Shown: positions 34,619 through 43,659, counted from the stretch's first letter. The stretch: 48,914 nt of DNA from Candidatus Ligilactobacillus excrementigallinarum (GCA_019114385.1 DXFP01000009.1:1-48914), one strand, 5' to 3'. The notes: generated from the letters alone by a model not told the origin. A program made the numbers and translations.

Positions 34619-35617
34619 ATGGCTAAAGACATTGGAATTGATTTAGGAACAGCTAATGTATTAATTAATATACAAGGTGAAGGAATTGTTCTGAATGAGC
34701 CTTCAGTTGTTGCTGTAAATTCAAAATCAAATAAGGTGCTGGCTGTTGGTTCGGAAGCGTACCAAATGGTCGGACGGACTCCTGGAAGTATTCGGGCAAT
34801 TCGCCCATTGAAAGATGGAGTAATTGCAGATTTTGATGTTACGGAACAAATGCTTTCATATTTTATTAAAAAATTGAATGTTAAAGGTTTTATGTCTAAG
34901 CCCAATATTATGATTTGCTGTCCAACGAATACGACTGATGTCGAACACAAAGCAATTCGGCAGGTTGCAGAAAAAATCGGTGGCGGTAATGTATATCTTG
35001 AGCTTGAACCCAAAGTTTCTGCAATTGGTGCAGGATTAGATATTTTTAAACCATTTGGAAATATGGTAATTGATATCGGCGGTGGTACAAGTGATGTTGC
35101 CTTTTTATCATTAGGCGATATTGTAGCAAGTCGATCACTGAAAATCGCAGGTGATCGTTTAAATATGGATATTTTAAACTTTGTAAAAAAAGAACATAAC
35201 TTGCAAATTGGTGAACGGACCGCTGAGAAAGTTAAAATGGAAATTGGAACGGTTATTTCGGGACATCGTAAAGAAGAAATTGATGTGCGTGGTCGGGATA
35301 CAGTTTCTGGATTGCCACGAACAATTACGTTGAAATCAGAAGATGTTGAACCAACATTAAATGAAACTATGATGAATGTTGTAGATGCTGCAAAAGAGGT
35401 ACTTGGAATTATCCCACCTGAATTATCTGCAGATATCATTGATCATGGAATTATGATGACCGGTGGTGGAGCATTACTTGATGGAATGGATCAATTATTG
35501 ATGGATAACTTAAATATTCCAGTTCATATTTCTGAAACCCCATTAGATGATGTTGCTGTCGGAACAGGAATTTTATTAGAAAAAATTTTAGGCAGTGAAA
35601 ATCAACAAAAAATTTAA
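34619..35617 (+). CDS. mbl: Rod-shape determining protein, MreB/Mbl family
   Basis: 332 aa actin-like ATPase forming membrane-bound filaments that guide lateral wall synthesis. Phosphate-1 motif [13 protein letters not shown], connect-1/phosphate-2 [17 protein letters not shown] and adenosine motif [12 protein letters not shown] are clear. ATG at 34619 follows AAAGGAG. The place after murA and ahead of yidD-rodA fits the Mbl branch rather than the mreBCD operon; the branch is inferred from context. Suggests a rod-shaped cell. Confidence 0.9.
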   Translation: MAKDIGIDLGTANVLINIQGEGIVLNEPSVVAVNSKSNKVLAVGSEAYQMVGRTPGSIRAIRPLKDGVIADFDVTEQMLSYFIKKLNVKGFMSKPNIMICCPTNTTDVEHKAIRQVAEKIGGGNVYLELEPKVSAIGAGLDIFKPFGNMVIDIGGGTSDVAFLSLGDIVASRSLKIAGDRLNMDILNFVKKEHNLQIGERTAEKVKMEIGTVISGHRKEEIDVRGRDTVSGLPRTITLKSEDVEPTLNETMMNVVDAAKEVLGIIPPELSADIIDHGIMMTGGGALLDGMDQLLMDNLNIPVHISETPLDDVAVGTGILLEKILGSENQQKI

Positions 35618-35913
35618 TGCTAAAAAAAATTTTCCTATGGATAATTCGACAATATCAAAGGTTTATTTCACCACTATTTCCCCCATCTTGTCGTTATTAT
35701 CCTACATGTTCAAATTATGCCATTCAAGCAATTCAACGTTTTGGAGCAATTAAAGGGGGACTAATGGGAATATTTCGTATTTTACGATGCAATCCCTTTG
35801 TTCGAGGCGGTTATGATCCAGTTCCAAAACATTTTAGCTTAAAACGAAATGAAAGTTGGAAAAATAATCCGCAAGAAAATTTCTTTTATCAAGAAGAAAA
35901 GCATAGGAGGTAA
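35617..35913 (+). CDS. yidD: Membrane protein insertion efficiency factor YidD
   Basis: 98 aa with the family signature [34 protein letters not shown] followed by [23 protein letters not shown]. Three conserved Cys are present. YidD is a small amphipathic inner-face protein aiding YidC-dependent insertion. It begins on the last base of mbl (ATG overlapping TAATG), so it is translationally coupled; elsewhere yidD is usually beside rnpA/yidC. Confidence 0.93.
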   Translation: MLKKIFLWIIRQYQRFISPLFPPSCRYYPTCSNYAIQAIQRFGAIKGGLMGIFRILRCNPFVRGGYDPVPKHFSLKRNESWKNNPQENFFYQEEKHRR

Positions 35914-35917
35914 GCGC

Positions 35918-36136
35918 GTGTCAAAGAAGACAAAAACAATTGAATTATATGAAGATGAAAAGACTGTCAATGGTGTAGAAATCTCAGAATTGAAATTAGG
36001 TGATCAATCACTTGGTACAATCATGATTGAAGGAAGTAAAATTACCGCAAGTTTACCAAGTGGTGAATCATTTAATGTAAAAGATCATGCAGAAGCAATT
36101 AACTTATTAATCAGTCATTATCATTTACATGCATAA
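35918..36136 (+). CDS. DUF2969 family protein
   Basis: 72 aa from GTG at 35918, seven nt behind AGGAGG; a longer frame from 35849 overlaps yidD and is rejected. The sequence SKKTKTIELYEDEKTVNGVEISELKLGDQSLGTIMIEGSKITASLPSGESFNVKDHAEAINLLISHYHLHA is the DUF2969 pattern, a short beta-rich lactobacillus protein of unknown role, typically found next to yidD and rodA as here. Confidence 0.8.
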   Translation: MSKKTKTIELYEDEKTVNGVEISELKLGDQSLGTIMIEGSKITASLPSGESFNVKDHAEAINLLISHYHLHA

Positions 36137-36166
36137 CATTACATTTGCACAAAGGAGCTATTAAAA

Positions 36167-37369
36167 TTGAACAATAGTACAAGAAATCGACGTGTTAAAA
36201 GTAATGATGATCGAATTGACTGGGGAATCATCTTCTCAGTATTAGTATTGGCAGTAATTGGAATGCTTTCAATTTATGTTGCCGTAAAGCATGATACTAG
36301 TAACGCAAGTGTAGTTCATACATTATTATCACAAGCAATGTGGTATGTTTTCGGGATTATTGCAGTTGTAGTGATTATGCAATTTGATGCTGAGCAACTT
36401 TGGAAAATCGCCCCAATTGCGTATGGAATCGGAATAACACTGATGTTCTTGCTGCTATTCCTATATAGTAGATCATATGCAGCACAAACAGGAGCTAAAA
36501 GCTGGTTTGCGATTGGTTCATTAACTTTCCAGCCTTCTGAAGTAATGAAGCCCGCATATATTTTGATGTTAGCACGGGTCATTGCTGAACATAATTCTGA
36601 ATATCCAGAACGGACAATCCAGACTGATTGGAAGTTGCTTGGAAAAATGATTTTATGGACATTACCGATTGTGATTTTGTTAAAACTACAAAATGACTTC
36701 GGAACAACGTTAGTGTTCTTAGCGATTTTCGGTGGAATGGTATTAATTTCAGGAATTTCGTGGAAAATAATTGGACCGTTATTTGGCGGGTTCTTACTTT
36801 TAGGTGGAATTGCCCTTTATTTAGCAGTCTTTAATCGTGGAATTTTGCTGCATTTGGGATTCCATGAATATCAATTTCAACGGATTGATGCTTGGTTGCA
36901 TCCTGAAAATAGTACTACTGGTTCAAGTTATCAATTGTGGAGAAGTATTGAAGCGATTGGTTCTGGCCAGTTGTTTGGAAAAGGTTTCAATGTTTCCAAC
37001 GTTTATGTTCCAGTTCGTGAATCAGATATGATTTTCTCAGTAATTGGAGAAAACTTTGGCTTCATTGGCGGATGTGTATTAATTTTCATCTACTTATTAT
37101 TAATTTTCCAAATGGTACAAGTTACTTTTGAAACACGTAACGAATTTTATGCATATATTTCAACCGGAGTTATCATGATGATCTTATTCCACGTATTTGA
37201 AAACATTGGAATGAGTATCGGATTGTTACCATTGACAGGGATTCCATTACCATTTATCAGTCAAGGTGGTTCATCTTTGATTGGAAATATGATTGGGATT
37301 GGTTTTATCATGTCGATGAGGTATCACCATAAGAGTTATATGTTCAGTAACAATTCAGATTTTAGTTAA
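36167..37369 (+). CDS. rodA: Peptidoglycan glycosyltransferase RodA (SEDS family)
   Basis: 400 aa, about ten membrane helices. It starts at TTG 36167 behind AAAGGAG, the only well-placed start. SEDS signatures: SWFAIGSLTFQPSEVMKPAYILMLAR, KLQNDFGTTLVFLAIF, GFNVSNVYVPVRESDMIFSVIGENFGFIG and GLLPLTGIPLPFISQGGSSLIGNMIGIG. It polymerises lipid II in the elongasome together with a class B PBP and Mbl/MreB. The neighbourhood supports RodA rather than FtsW. Confidence 0.93.
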   Translation: MNNSTRNRRVKSNDDRIDWGIIFSVLVLAVIGMLSIYVAVKHDTSNASVVHTLLSQAMWYVFGIIAVVVIMQFDAEQLWKIAPIAYGIGITLMFLLLFLYSRSYAAQTGAKSWFAIGSLTFQPSEVMKPAYILMLARVIAEHNSEYPERTIQTDWKLLGKMILWTLPIVILLKLQNDFGTTLVFLAIFGGMVLISGISWKIIGPLFGGFLLLGGIALYLAVFNRGILLHLGFHEYQFQRIDAWLHPENSTTGSSYQLWRSIEAIGSGQLFGKGFNVSNVYVPVRESDMIFSVIGENFGFIGGCVLIFIYLLLIFQMVQVTFETRNEFYAYISTGVIMMILFHVFENIGMSIGLLPLTGIPLPFISQGGSSLIGNMIGIGFIMSMRYHHKSYMFSNNSDFS

Positions 37370-37376
37370 ATTTTAT

Positions 37377-37408
37377 AGACTGTGGCAAAGCTGGCTACGG
37401 TCTTTTTT
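37377..37408 (+). terminator. Terminator after rodA
   Basis: AGACTGTGGC pairs imperfectly with GCTACGGTCT and is followed by TTTTTT. Confidence 0.7.
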
Positions 37409-37474
37409 GTTGCACCTAGAATGGTTTTACCAATATAATGTTATTTAGAATTTAATTTAGAAAGAAGAATTTGA

Positions 37475-38464
37475 ATGGAAAGCGATCAATTGACAGAGTT
37501 GATTTTGGCATTGCAAATGATTAAAGGAGTTGGTCCTAAGACAGTGCTAAAATTTTTTGAAACTGTCAAGCCGCAAATGATTTTAGATAATTTTCAAAAT
37601 ATGCATCGAAATACAATAATTAATAAGCGAATCAATGAAGGTGTATTGGATTATCAAGAATGGAAACTGCTGCTGGAAAAGGCTCGGCATCTAATTGAAA
37701 AATCACGTAAATTAGGAATTCAAGTTTTAAATTATCAAGATGATGCATATCCTGCTAATTTACGCAGTTTGAATCATTATCCATTAGTTATCTATGTCAA
37801 GGGCAACTTAGAGGCATTGCAAGGGCCTTCAGTCGGCTTCATCGGGACTCGCCGTCCAACCGAATTAGGATATAAAATGGCGGAACGAATGGCATATCAA
37901 TTTGCTAAAGACGGATTAACTGTTGTTAGCGGACTTTCAATTGGAACTAATACTGCAGCTCATAGAGGAGCATTAAATGCTGGGGGAACTACCGTTGCGA
38001 TTTTAGGTGAAAGTTTGGAACAACCAATTTATCCAAAGGAAAATGTAGATTTAGCACAGGAGATTTTGGATAATGGCGGTGCAATTATGTCAACATACTC
38101 ATTGGGAGCAATTGTTCGTCGGCAATTTTTAGCAGCTCGTGACGAGTGGGAAAGTGGTTTAGCTGATGGATTGGTTGTAGTTGAAACTGATCAAAATGGA
38201 AAAACGGAGTCTGCATTGCAACATGCATTTAAGCAGGGCAGACCGGTTGGAATGTTGGATCATAGTCAGTGTCCTAAAATTGATGATATAATGCAAATCG
38301 AACAAGCAATTGGTAATCAGGAATTTATTCGAAAACGCAGGGCAAAACCATTATGGGATATTGAAAGTTTGCATGAATTTGAAAAAACAATGGCTAAATC
38401 TCGCATTGAATTCTTAAATAAAAGTAAAAGACATAAACGATTGGCGGAAATTCGATTATTTTAG
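37475..38464 (+). CDS. Divergent DprA/Smf-family protein
   Basis: 329 aa. N-terminal helix-hairpin-helix (LQMIKGVGPKTVLKFFETV, 12-30) and a Rossmann DprA fold (PSVGFIGTRRPTELGYKMAERMAYQFAKDGLTVVSGLSIGTNTAAHRGAL). True DprA, which loads RecA on incoming single strands in transformation, has SGLARGID and a later SGS/TA block; here the first reads SGLSIGTN, and RNRIIAGLSDA reads RDEWESGLADG. The C-terminal winged helix of many DprA proteins is not evident; the end is basic (KSRIEFLNKSKRHKRLAEIRLF). It could be a specialised paralog. Start ATG 37475 after AGAAAGAAG. Confidence 0.75.
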   Translation: MESDQLTELILALQMIKGVGPKTVLKFFETVKPQMILDNFQNMHRNTIINKRINEGVLDYQEWKLLLEKARHLIEKSRKLGIQVLNYQDDAYPANLRSLNHYPLVIYVKGNLEALQGPSVGFIGTRRPTELGYKMAERMAYQFAKDGLTVVSGLSIGTNTAAHRGALNAGGTTVAILGESLEQPIYPKENVDLAQEILDNGGAIMSTYSLGAIVRRQFLAARDEWESGLADGLVVVETDQNGKTESALQHAFKQGRPVGMLDHSQCPKIDDIMQIEQAIGNQEFIRKRRAKPLWDIESLHEFEKTMAKSRIEFLNKSKRHKRLAEIRLF

Positions 38465-38551
38465 TCAAGATCAATGATATTTTTATTTATTCATGATATA
38501 ATTAAGTTTCAAGTTATTGTACGAAAAAATAAACAAAAGGTGATAAATTAA

Positions 38552-39706
38552 ATGGACAAGAAGAAAAAATTACATATTGCATTGTTCTTTGGTGGAAACT
38601 CATCAGAACATGATGTCTCAAAGCGTTCAGCACATAACATTTATGATGCTTTAGACAAAGACAAATATAAAGTTTCAGTATTTATGTTTACAAAGCAAGG
38701 CTTCTTATTAGGTAACCAAGATTCATTACGGATTTTCAATGGTGAACCTGAAGATGAAGTAGTTGCTGAAGCTACAAAAGATGTTGATTTTTCTAACCCA
38801 TTAGCAAACATTCAAAATCTTTCAGAAGTAAAAGACGTGGATGTCTTTTACCCTGTAATTCACGGTAACATGGGAGAAGATGGAACAGTGCAAGGTTTGT
38901 TCCGTTTATTAAATAAACCATGGATTGGTAGTGGGATTGCCGCTTCTGCAAATTCATTTGATAAAGACTTAACTAAGCAATTATTGACTTTACATGGAAT
39001 ACGGAATACTAAGTATGTGGTAGTTACCCCAGAAACTAAGGATGAATTTCCATATAGTCGGATTCAAGAAGAATTAGGCGATACAGTATTCGTTAAACCT
39101 GCACGTCAAGGTTCATCTGTTGGTATTAACAAAGTTAAATCTGAAGCTGAATATCAAGCAGCAATTGATGAAGCTTTCCGATATGACTACAAGGTAATGG
39201 TTGAAGAAGCAATCAAGAACCCGCGTGAAGTTGAATGTTCTGTATTAGGTAATCGTGATCCTAAGTATTCAAAATTGGGTGCAGTTGATGTCAACGGCGA
39301 CGAATTCTATGATTACAATAATAAATTCGTCGATGCTTCAGGAGTTGTTTTCCAAATTCCAATCGAATTGCCTGAAAAATTAACTAAAGAAATCCAAGAA
39401 ATGTCAATTAAAGCTTTTAAAGCACTTGATAACCGCGGTTTAGCTCGGATGGACTTCTTAGTTGATGAAAATGATGTTCCTTATTTAGGCGAAGTAAATA
39501 CCTTACCTGGATTTACTAATATTTCACTTTACCCACAATTATGGGAAGTTTCAGGAATCAGTTATTCAGAATTAATCGATCAATTAATTCAATTAGCAAT
39601 CGATGAATTTAATGATAATGCTAAATTACATTATGACTTTACTGAATTAGGTTCAGAAAAACTTGGAAAAGGTTTATTAGATAAGAACGGTAACCACCGT
39701 GAATAA
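38552..39706 (+). CDS. ddl: D-alanine--D-alanine ligase family, D-Ala-D-Lac type residue
   Basis: 384 aa ATP-grasp ligase of the cytoplasmic peptidoglycan pathway. Motifs: LFFGGNSSEHDVSKRSA (11-27), VIHGNMGEDGTVQG (102-115), VFVKPARQGSSVGI, LARMDFLVDENDVPYLGEVNTLPGFTNISLYP. In the omega-loop, FYDYNNKFVDASG carries Phe259 where D-Ala-D-Ala ligases have Tyr (AKY); Phe at this position is the known marker of the depsipeptide ligases of vancomycin-resistant lactobacilli and Leuconostoc. It is therefore probably a D-Ala-D-Lac ligase. ATG at 38552 follows AAAGGTGAT. Confidence 0.93.
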   Translation: MDKKKKLHIALFFGGNSSEHDVSKRSAHNIYDALDKDKYKVSVFMFTKQGFLLGNQDSLRIFNGEPEDEVVAEATKDVDFSNPLANIQNLSEVKDVDVFYPVIHGNMGEDGTVQGLFRLLNKPWIGSGIAASANSFDKDLTKQLLTLHGIRNTKYVVVTPETKDEFPYSRIQEELGDTVFVKPARQGSSVGINKVKSEAEYQAAIDEAFRYDYKVMVEEAIKNPREVECSVLGNRDPKYSKLGAVDVNGDEFYDYNNKFVDASGVVFQIPIELPEKLTKEIQEMSIKAFKALDNRGLARMDFLVDENDVPYLGEVNTLPGFTNISLYPQLWEVSGISYSELIDQLIQLAIDEFNDNAKLHYDFTELGSEKLGKGLLDKNGNHRE

Positions 39707-39725
39707 TAAGCAAAAATAGAGATTA

Positions 39726-39772
39726 AATAACGTGATATTGCAATTTATAGTTGGAATATCACGTTATTTTAT
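39726..39772 (+). terminator. Terminator after ddl
   Basis: AATAACGTGATATT (39726-39739) pairs perfectly with AATATCACGTTATT (39755-39768), followed by TT; loop of 15. Confidence 0.85.
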
Positions 39773-39840
39773 TGCTCTAATTCAGAATTTATGTGCTAAA
39801 ATATGGTTATAAAATTTTAGATAATTAGGATGAAATTTTT

Positions 39841-40611
39841 ATGTTAAGTTTGTTAAAGTTATGTCTGTTTTTATTAATTGCAGGTTTTTTAGCTGGGGCA
39901 ATGAGTTCTGCTGCAGGATTAGCATCGTTATTTTCATATCCTGCATTATTAATGGCAGGACTATCACCTGTAATAGCGAATGTTACTAATACATATTCAT
40001 TGTTAGCTTCAGGATTTAGTTCGGTGGCAGCTTCAAGACAAGAACTTAAGGGACAAAAAAAGAAAATAATCCAAATTTTACCGTTAACAATTATAGGTGT
40101 AATTATTGGTGCATTACTGTTATTTTGGGTTTCAGCTTCATTTTTTAAAGCAATTGTTCCATTTTTTATTTTCACAGCGGCAATCTTAATGGTGATTCCG
40201 TTTAAAAAACGTAACTCATCTGGAAATCAATCTCATGCACATCACTTATTTGAATATTTAGGTATCTTCTTAGTCGGGGTTTATGCTGGATATTTTGGAG
40301 CAGGCAGCGGTATTGTAATGCTGGCACTGTTAATGATGTTATTTGATGATCAAAACTTTGCAGTTAATAACGCATTAAAAAATTTAACGATGGTATTAAC
40401 TAACATAATTGGAGCCTTGATTTATCTCTTTGAAGCTCCGATTTTGTGGAAATATGTAATTCCAATGGCAATTGGATTTGCATTTGGCGGGGTAGTTGGT
40501 CCTAAAATTGTCCGGATAGTTCCCGAAAAGATTATGCGATGGGTCTGCTTTAGTTTTGCAATGTTATTAGGATTTGTATTGCTCTTTCAAAATTTAGGAA
40601 TAATAAAGTAA
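39841..40611 (+). CDS. TSUP-family transporter (TauE/SafE-like permease)
   Basis: 256 aa with about eight membrane helices in two homologous halves; each half starts with the family motif (LIAGFLAGAMSSAAGLASLFSYPALLMAG near 16-44, and LVGVYAGYFGAGSGIVMLALLMMLF near 146-170). TSUP proteins export sulfite, sulfoacetate or other organic anions; substrate unknown. ATG at 39841 follows AGGATG. No signal for specific regulation. Confidence 0.88.
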   Translation: MLSLLKLCLFLLIAGFLAGAMSSAAGLASLFSYPALLMAGLSPVIANVTNTYSLLASGFSSVAASRQELKGQKKKIIQILPLTIIGVIIGALLLFWVSASFFKAIVPFFIFTAAILMVIPFKKRNSSGNQSHAHHLFEYLGIFLVGVYAGYFGAGSGIVMLALLMMLFDDQNFAVNNALKNLTMVLTNIIGALIYLFEAPILWKYVIPMAIGFAFGGVVGPKIVRIVPEKIMRWVCFSFAMLLGFVLLFQNLGIIK

Positions 40612-40644
40612 ATCTTTTGCGTATATATATACTGAGGTGATTTG

Positions 40645-41193
40645 ATGAAATGTCCATGGGTATATGGCGCAAAACAAAATTTAGTAAAGTATCATGATAA
40701 AATTTGGTGTAAGGAAACACATGACGAAAACGAAATGTTTCGACGACTATGCTTACTTATTTTCCAATGTGGTTTGAAATGGCAAATGATTTTAGATAAA
40801 CAAGAAGTGTTAGAGCGCATTTTTTATCATTTCAATCCAGAAAAAATCGTATCAATTGCAATGTGTGATACATATTTTACTGAATATGTAACTGGTTCAA
40901 TTAATAATCGGAAAAAAATCCGAGCAATTATTCATAATGCAGAAACATTAATTAAATTGCATGAACAAGGAATTTATTTGAAAGATTTAGTCTGGGATTG
41001 CAGTAATCATAGGGTGATTGACCATCATTGGCAACATGTAGAAGAAATTCCAAATCAAACCGAGTTATCGAAGCAATTAACTAAAAAGTTGCGCATGGCT
41101 GGATTTCATTTTATCGGTCCGAAAAATATGTATGTATATTTACAAATGGTAGGAGTATTGAATGACCATTTGATATATTGCGAAAGTCGGTGA
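40645..41193 (+). CDS. DNA-3-methyladenine glycosylase I (Tag)-like protein
   Basis: 182 aa from ATG 40645, seven nt behind GAGGTG. Tag features: N-terminal MKCPWVYG with zinc Cys, YHDKIW with zinc His, C-terminal HLIYC with the last His and Cys, and helix-hairpin-helix-like INNRKKIRAIIHNAETLI. The family excises 3-methyladenine from DNA. The catalytic-pocket Glu of the E(G/A)xQAGLSW motif is missing (CLLIFQCGLKW), so substrate or activity may differ. Otherwise length is normal. Confidence 0.8.
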   Translation: MKCPWVYGAKQNLVKYHDKIWCKETHDENEMFRRLCLLIFQCGLKWQMILDKQEVLERIFYHFNPEKIVSIAMCDTYFTEYVTGSINNRKKIRAIIHNAETLIKLHEQGIYLKDLVWDCSNHRVIDHHWQHVEEIPNQTELSKQLTKKLRMAGFHFIGPKNMYVYLQMVGVLNDHLIYCESR

Positions 41194-41202
41194 AACTATC
41201 AA

Positions 41203-41230
41203 TTGACATTTATTGTAGAGAAGATATAAT
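41203..41230 (+). promoter_or_regulatory. Promoter of the PLP-dependent lyase gene
   Basis: TTGACA at 41203-41208 and TATAAT at 41225-41230, 16-nt spacer, about 45 nt before the start codon. Confidence 0.8.
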
Positions 41231-41275
41231 AAAAAGCATGCATAATTTACATGAGAGCATGAAAGGACGAAATTG

Positions 41276-42301
41276 ATGATTTCATTTGCAAATGACTATC
41301 TTGAAGGAGCACATCCGCAAATTTTACAAGCATTAGTTGATACAAATTTTGTACAAGAACCGGGGTATGGATATGACAGTTTTTCTCAAAAGGCAGAAGC
41401 TGCAATTCAACGGACTCTCGGAACGACTGATGCACAGATTACATTTTTACAGGGTGGAACTCAGACCAATCAGATAGTAATTGATTCATTACTAAAAGAT
41501 TATGAAGGAGTCATTGCACCAGATATTGGACATATTAGTGTGCATGAAGCAGGGGCAATCGAGGCTTGCGGACATAAAATCATTACACTGCCTTCCCATG
41601 ATGCCAAATTAGATCCAGTTGATATTAAACAATTCATTGAAGATTTTAAAAATGATATGAATATGGAACATATGGTTTTTCCGGGAATGGTTTATATTAC
41701 ATATCCAACTGAATATGGGACTTTATATAGTAAACAAGAATTGACGGATTTATATGAAGTCTGTCAACAATATCAGTTGCCTTTATTTATCGATGGCGCA
41801 CGCTTGGGATATGGTTTAATGAGTCCAGAAGCTGATCTGACAATACAAGATTTAGTTAATTTATGTGATGTGTTTTATATTGGCGGCACTAAAGTAGGTG
41901 CATTATGTGGTGAAGCAGTAGTTTTCACGCATAATAATATGCCAGCCCACTTTAAAACAATTGTTAAACGGCATGGTGCTTTATTAGCAAAAGGTAGATT
42001 GACTGGCATTCAATTCTTAGAATTATTTAAAGATGATTTGTACTTTAAAATTAGTAAGCATGCAGATCAATTAGCGTTAAAATTGCGGGATACGTTGAAG
42101 GAAAAGGGATATCGTTTCTATTATGATTCACCAACTAATCAGCAATTTGTCATTTTAGATAATCGACAACTGGATGAATTAGCTAAGCAAGTGGATTTTG
42201 CTCGTTGGGAAAAATATGATGATCAGCATTCAGTTGCTCGTTTTGTAATTAATTGGGCAACTACTTCCGAGAATGTTGATTATTTAATTGATTTACTTTA
42301 A
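41276..42301 (+). CDS. Threonine aldolase / beta-eliminating lyase family protein
   Basis: 341 aa PLP enzyme of fold type I. It begins MISFANDYLEGAHPQILQALV, has GTQTNQIVIDSLL and the SVHEAGAIEACGHKI block typical of low-specificity L-threonine aldolases, the PLP-contacting Asp in PLFIDGARLGYG, and the Schiff-base Lys in YIGGTKVGALCGEAVVF. It probably cleaves Thr or allo-Thr to Gly and acetaldehyde; the exact substrate is inferred. ATG 41276 is eight nt behind AAAGGA, with a consensus promoter and a terminator of its own. Confidence 0.88.
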   Translation: MISFANDYLEGAHPQILQALVDTNFVQEPGYGYDSFSQKAEAAIQRTLGTTDAQITFLQGGTQTNQIVIDSLLKDYEGVIAPDIGHISVHEAGAIEACGHKIITLPSHDAKLDPVDIKQFIEDFKNDMNMEHMVFPGMVYITYPTEYGTLYSKQELTDLYEVCQQYQLPLFIDGARLGYGLMSPEADLTIQDLVNLCDVFYIGGTKVGALCGEAVVFTHNNMPAHFKTIVKRHGALLAKGRLTGIQFLELFKDDLYFKISKHADQLALKLRDTLKEKGYRFYYDSPTNQQFVILDNRQLDELAKQVDFARWEKYDDQHSVARFVINWATTSENVDYLIDLL

Positions 42302-42318
42302 TAAAAATGAAACAAATT

Positions 42319-42352
42319 AAACGACTTTGTTTAACGACGAGGTCGTTTTTTA
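42319..42352 (+). terminator. Terminator after the lyase gene
   Basis: AAACGAC (42319-42325) pairs with GTCGTTT (42342-42348), followed by a T-run. Confidence 0.8.
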
Positions 42353-42431
42353 TTTTTGAAAATTAATCAAGATTCAGATGCAAAATGAAAATGATATTAA
42401 TAAGCAAAACAATATTAAGATAACACAAAAA

Positions 42432-42465
42432 AGCACCGATAAAGAAATTAATCTCTATCGGTACC
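42432..42465 (-). terminator. Terminator after usp
   Basis: GCACCGATA (42433-42441) pairs with TATCGGT-C around 42456-42464; on the minus strand it ends with TTTTTT. Confidence 0.75.
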
Positions 42466-42484
42466 AAAAAGTAAATAATTTAAT

Positions 42485-42991
42485 TTATAAATTTTCTTTG
42501 CGGTTTGCTTTAATTAGGTCCTTAGTTAAAGCAGCTTTATTTTCTAAATCTGTTCTAACTACTAAGACATCACACTGGGCAGTGCGGGTAACATATTCAG
42601 TTACAGAACCGATTAGAATCCGTTCTACGGCATTCAAACCAGTGGCTCCAATCATAATTAAATCAATTTTCTTTTCTTCAGGGATGTCTTTTGCAATGAT
42701 TACTTTTGGAGCACCATATTCAACTGAAAAATCAACATTTTTAACGCCGGCCTTAGTTGCTTCATCAGCGTATGTTTGTAAAGTTTTCTTGGCAGTTTCA
42801 GTTACTTGTTCAACCATTGTGGTATCAAAACTCGAGATATTTTGAAATGCTCGTGTATCAACGACGTGAACCAAATGTAATGATGTATCTTCACCATTTC
42901 GTTTAGCAACGTTAATTGCCTTTTTAAAAGCTAATTCTGATTCATATGAACCATCGATTGGAACTAAAATATTTTTATAACTTTGTAACAT
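42485..42991 (-). CDS. Universal stress protein (UspA family)
   Basis: 168 aa. N-terminal YKNILVPIDGSYESELAFKKAI and the ATP-binding motif GATGLNAVERILIGSVTEYV (G-2x-G-9x-GS) identify the nucleotide-binding Usp type. Soluble stress-response protein of unclear mechanism. ATG at 42991 follows AGGAAGGG. It forms an operon with the small membrane gene at 43056, downstream of the Lacto-usp/6S-like RNA. Confidence 0.92.
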   Translation of the reverse strand: MLQSYKNILVPIDGSYESELAFKKAINVAKRNGEDTSLHLVHVVDTRAFQNISSFDTTMVEQVTETAKKTLQTYADEATKAGVKNVDFSVEYGAPKVIIAKDIPEEKKIDLIMIGATGLNAVERILIGSVTEYVTRTAQCDVLVVRTDLENKAALTKDLIKANRKENL

Positions 42992-43055
42992 CTGTAATCA
43001 CCCTTCCTATCCTCATCTTTATTCTACAAAATTTATATCAAAAAAGAAAGCGAAA

Positions 43056-43352
43056 TCAAAAATTTCCAAACGAGTATCCGATTAAAATAAATGAGAGAAT
43101 GGAAACCGTTCCAACATCAATCAACATTATAATAATTGCTGGCATTAAGCTCGAACTGAAACTCATAAATAATGTGATAATACCCAATATTAATAAGGCA
43201 ATGCTCATAATTGTTAAAATAATTGAGAGTGAATGAATTTTTTCAGGGTGAAAAATAATGAATTGCTTTTTGCGATGTTTCCAAAGGTATATACCTAAAA
43301 AGAGTAAGATGGCAGCTAGTAGCCAGAATAGAATTTTGACAATAATAGACAT
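43056..43352 (-). CDS. Small three-helix membrane protein upstream of usp
   Basis: 98 aa. Membrane helices at about 5-22, 42-64 and 70-92 with a basic loop KHRKKQFIIFHPEKIHS after the first. ATG at 43352 follows AAGGAG. The hypothetical gene plus usp downstream of the structured RNA is exactly the arrangement described for Lacto-usp motifs in lactic acid bacteria. No function is known to me. Confidence 0.75.
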   Translation of the reverse strand: MSIIVKILFWLLAAILLFLGIYLWKHRKKQFIIFHPEKIHSLSIILTIMSIALLILGIITLFMSFSSSLMPAIIIMLIDVGTVSILSFILIGYSFGNF

Positions 43353-43428
43353 GGTTGTTGCTCCTTAGTAATTGTAATAAAAAATGTAACTAATCCCATT
43401 TGTTTTGGAATTTCATTATTTGTACATA

Positions 43429-43653
43429 AAAAGAGGTTGGACGTATGTCCAACCTCTTCATCCTCCATCAGTGCCGTTAATCGTCTCGTGTAGTTGAACC
43501 CGCAATATCACGCAGGAAATGCATTCCTTAAGATGGCTTTTGGTTCTCAAGTGAAATGAGTCTGCCAGCCACCAAATATCGGAATGTCAATGTCTAAAAG
43601 TGTTCGGTCAACCTTACATTAATGAGACAATGCGCACACCATAGAAATCTTGT
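43429..43653 (-). ncRNA. ssrS: Lacto-usp motif / 6S RNA candidate
   Basis: A non-coding unit of about 225 nt on the minus strand with promoter TTGAAA (43688-43683), 17 nt, TATGAT (43665-43660), start near 43653, and a perfect terminator hairpin AAGAGGTTGGAC..GTCCAACCTCTT followed by TTTTT (43429-43460). Place (downstream of rarA, upstream of a hypothetical gene and usp) matches the described Lacto-usp motif, which has been suggested to be lactobacillus 6S RNA; Bacillus bsrA also lies by yrvN/rarA. 6S RNA binds vegetative RNA polymerase. The family call is based on context and size rather than a structure alignment. Confidence 0.7.
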
Positions 43654-43659
43654 ACCATT

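Noticed and set aside
34615..35439. 274-codon minus-strand frame opposite mbl
   Set aside because: A long antisense shadow of a clearly conserved actin-like gene; composition (Ser/Pro/Ile-rich) is typical of reverse frames.
42378..42845. Plus-strand frame opposite usp
   Set aside because: Antisense shadow of the universal stress protein gene without its own start signals.
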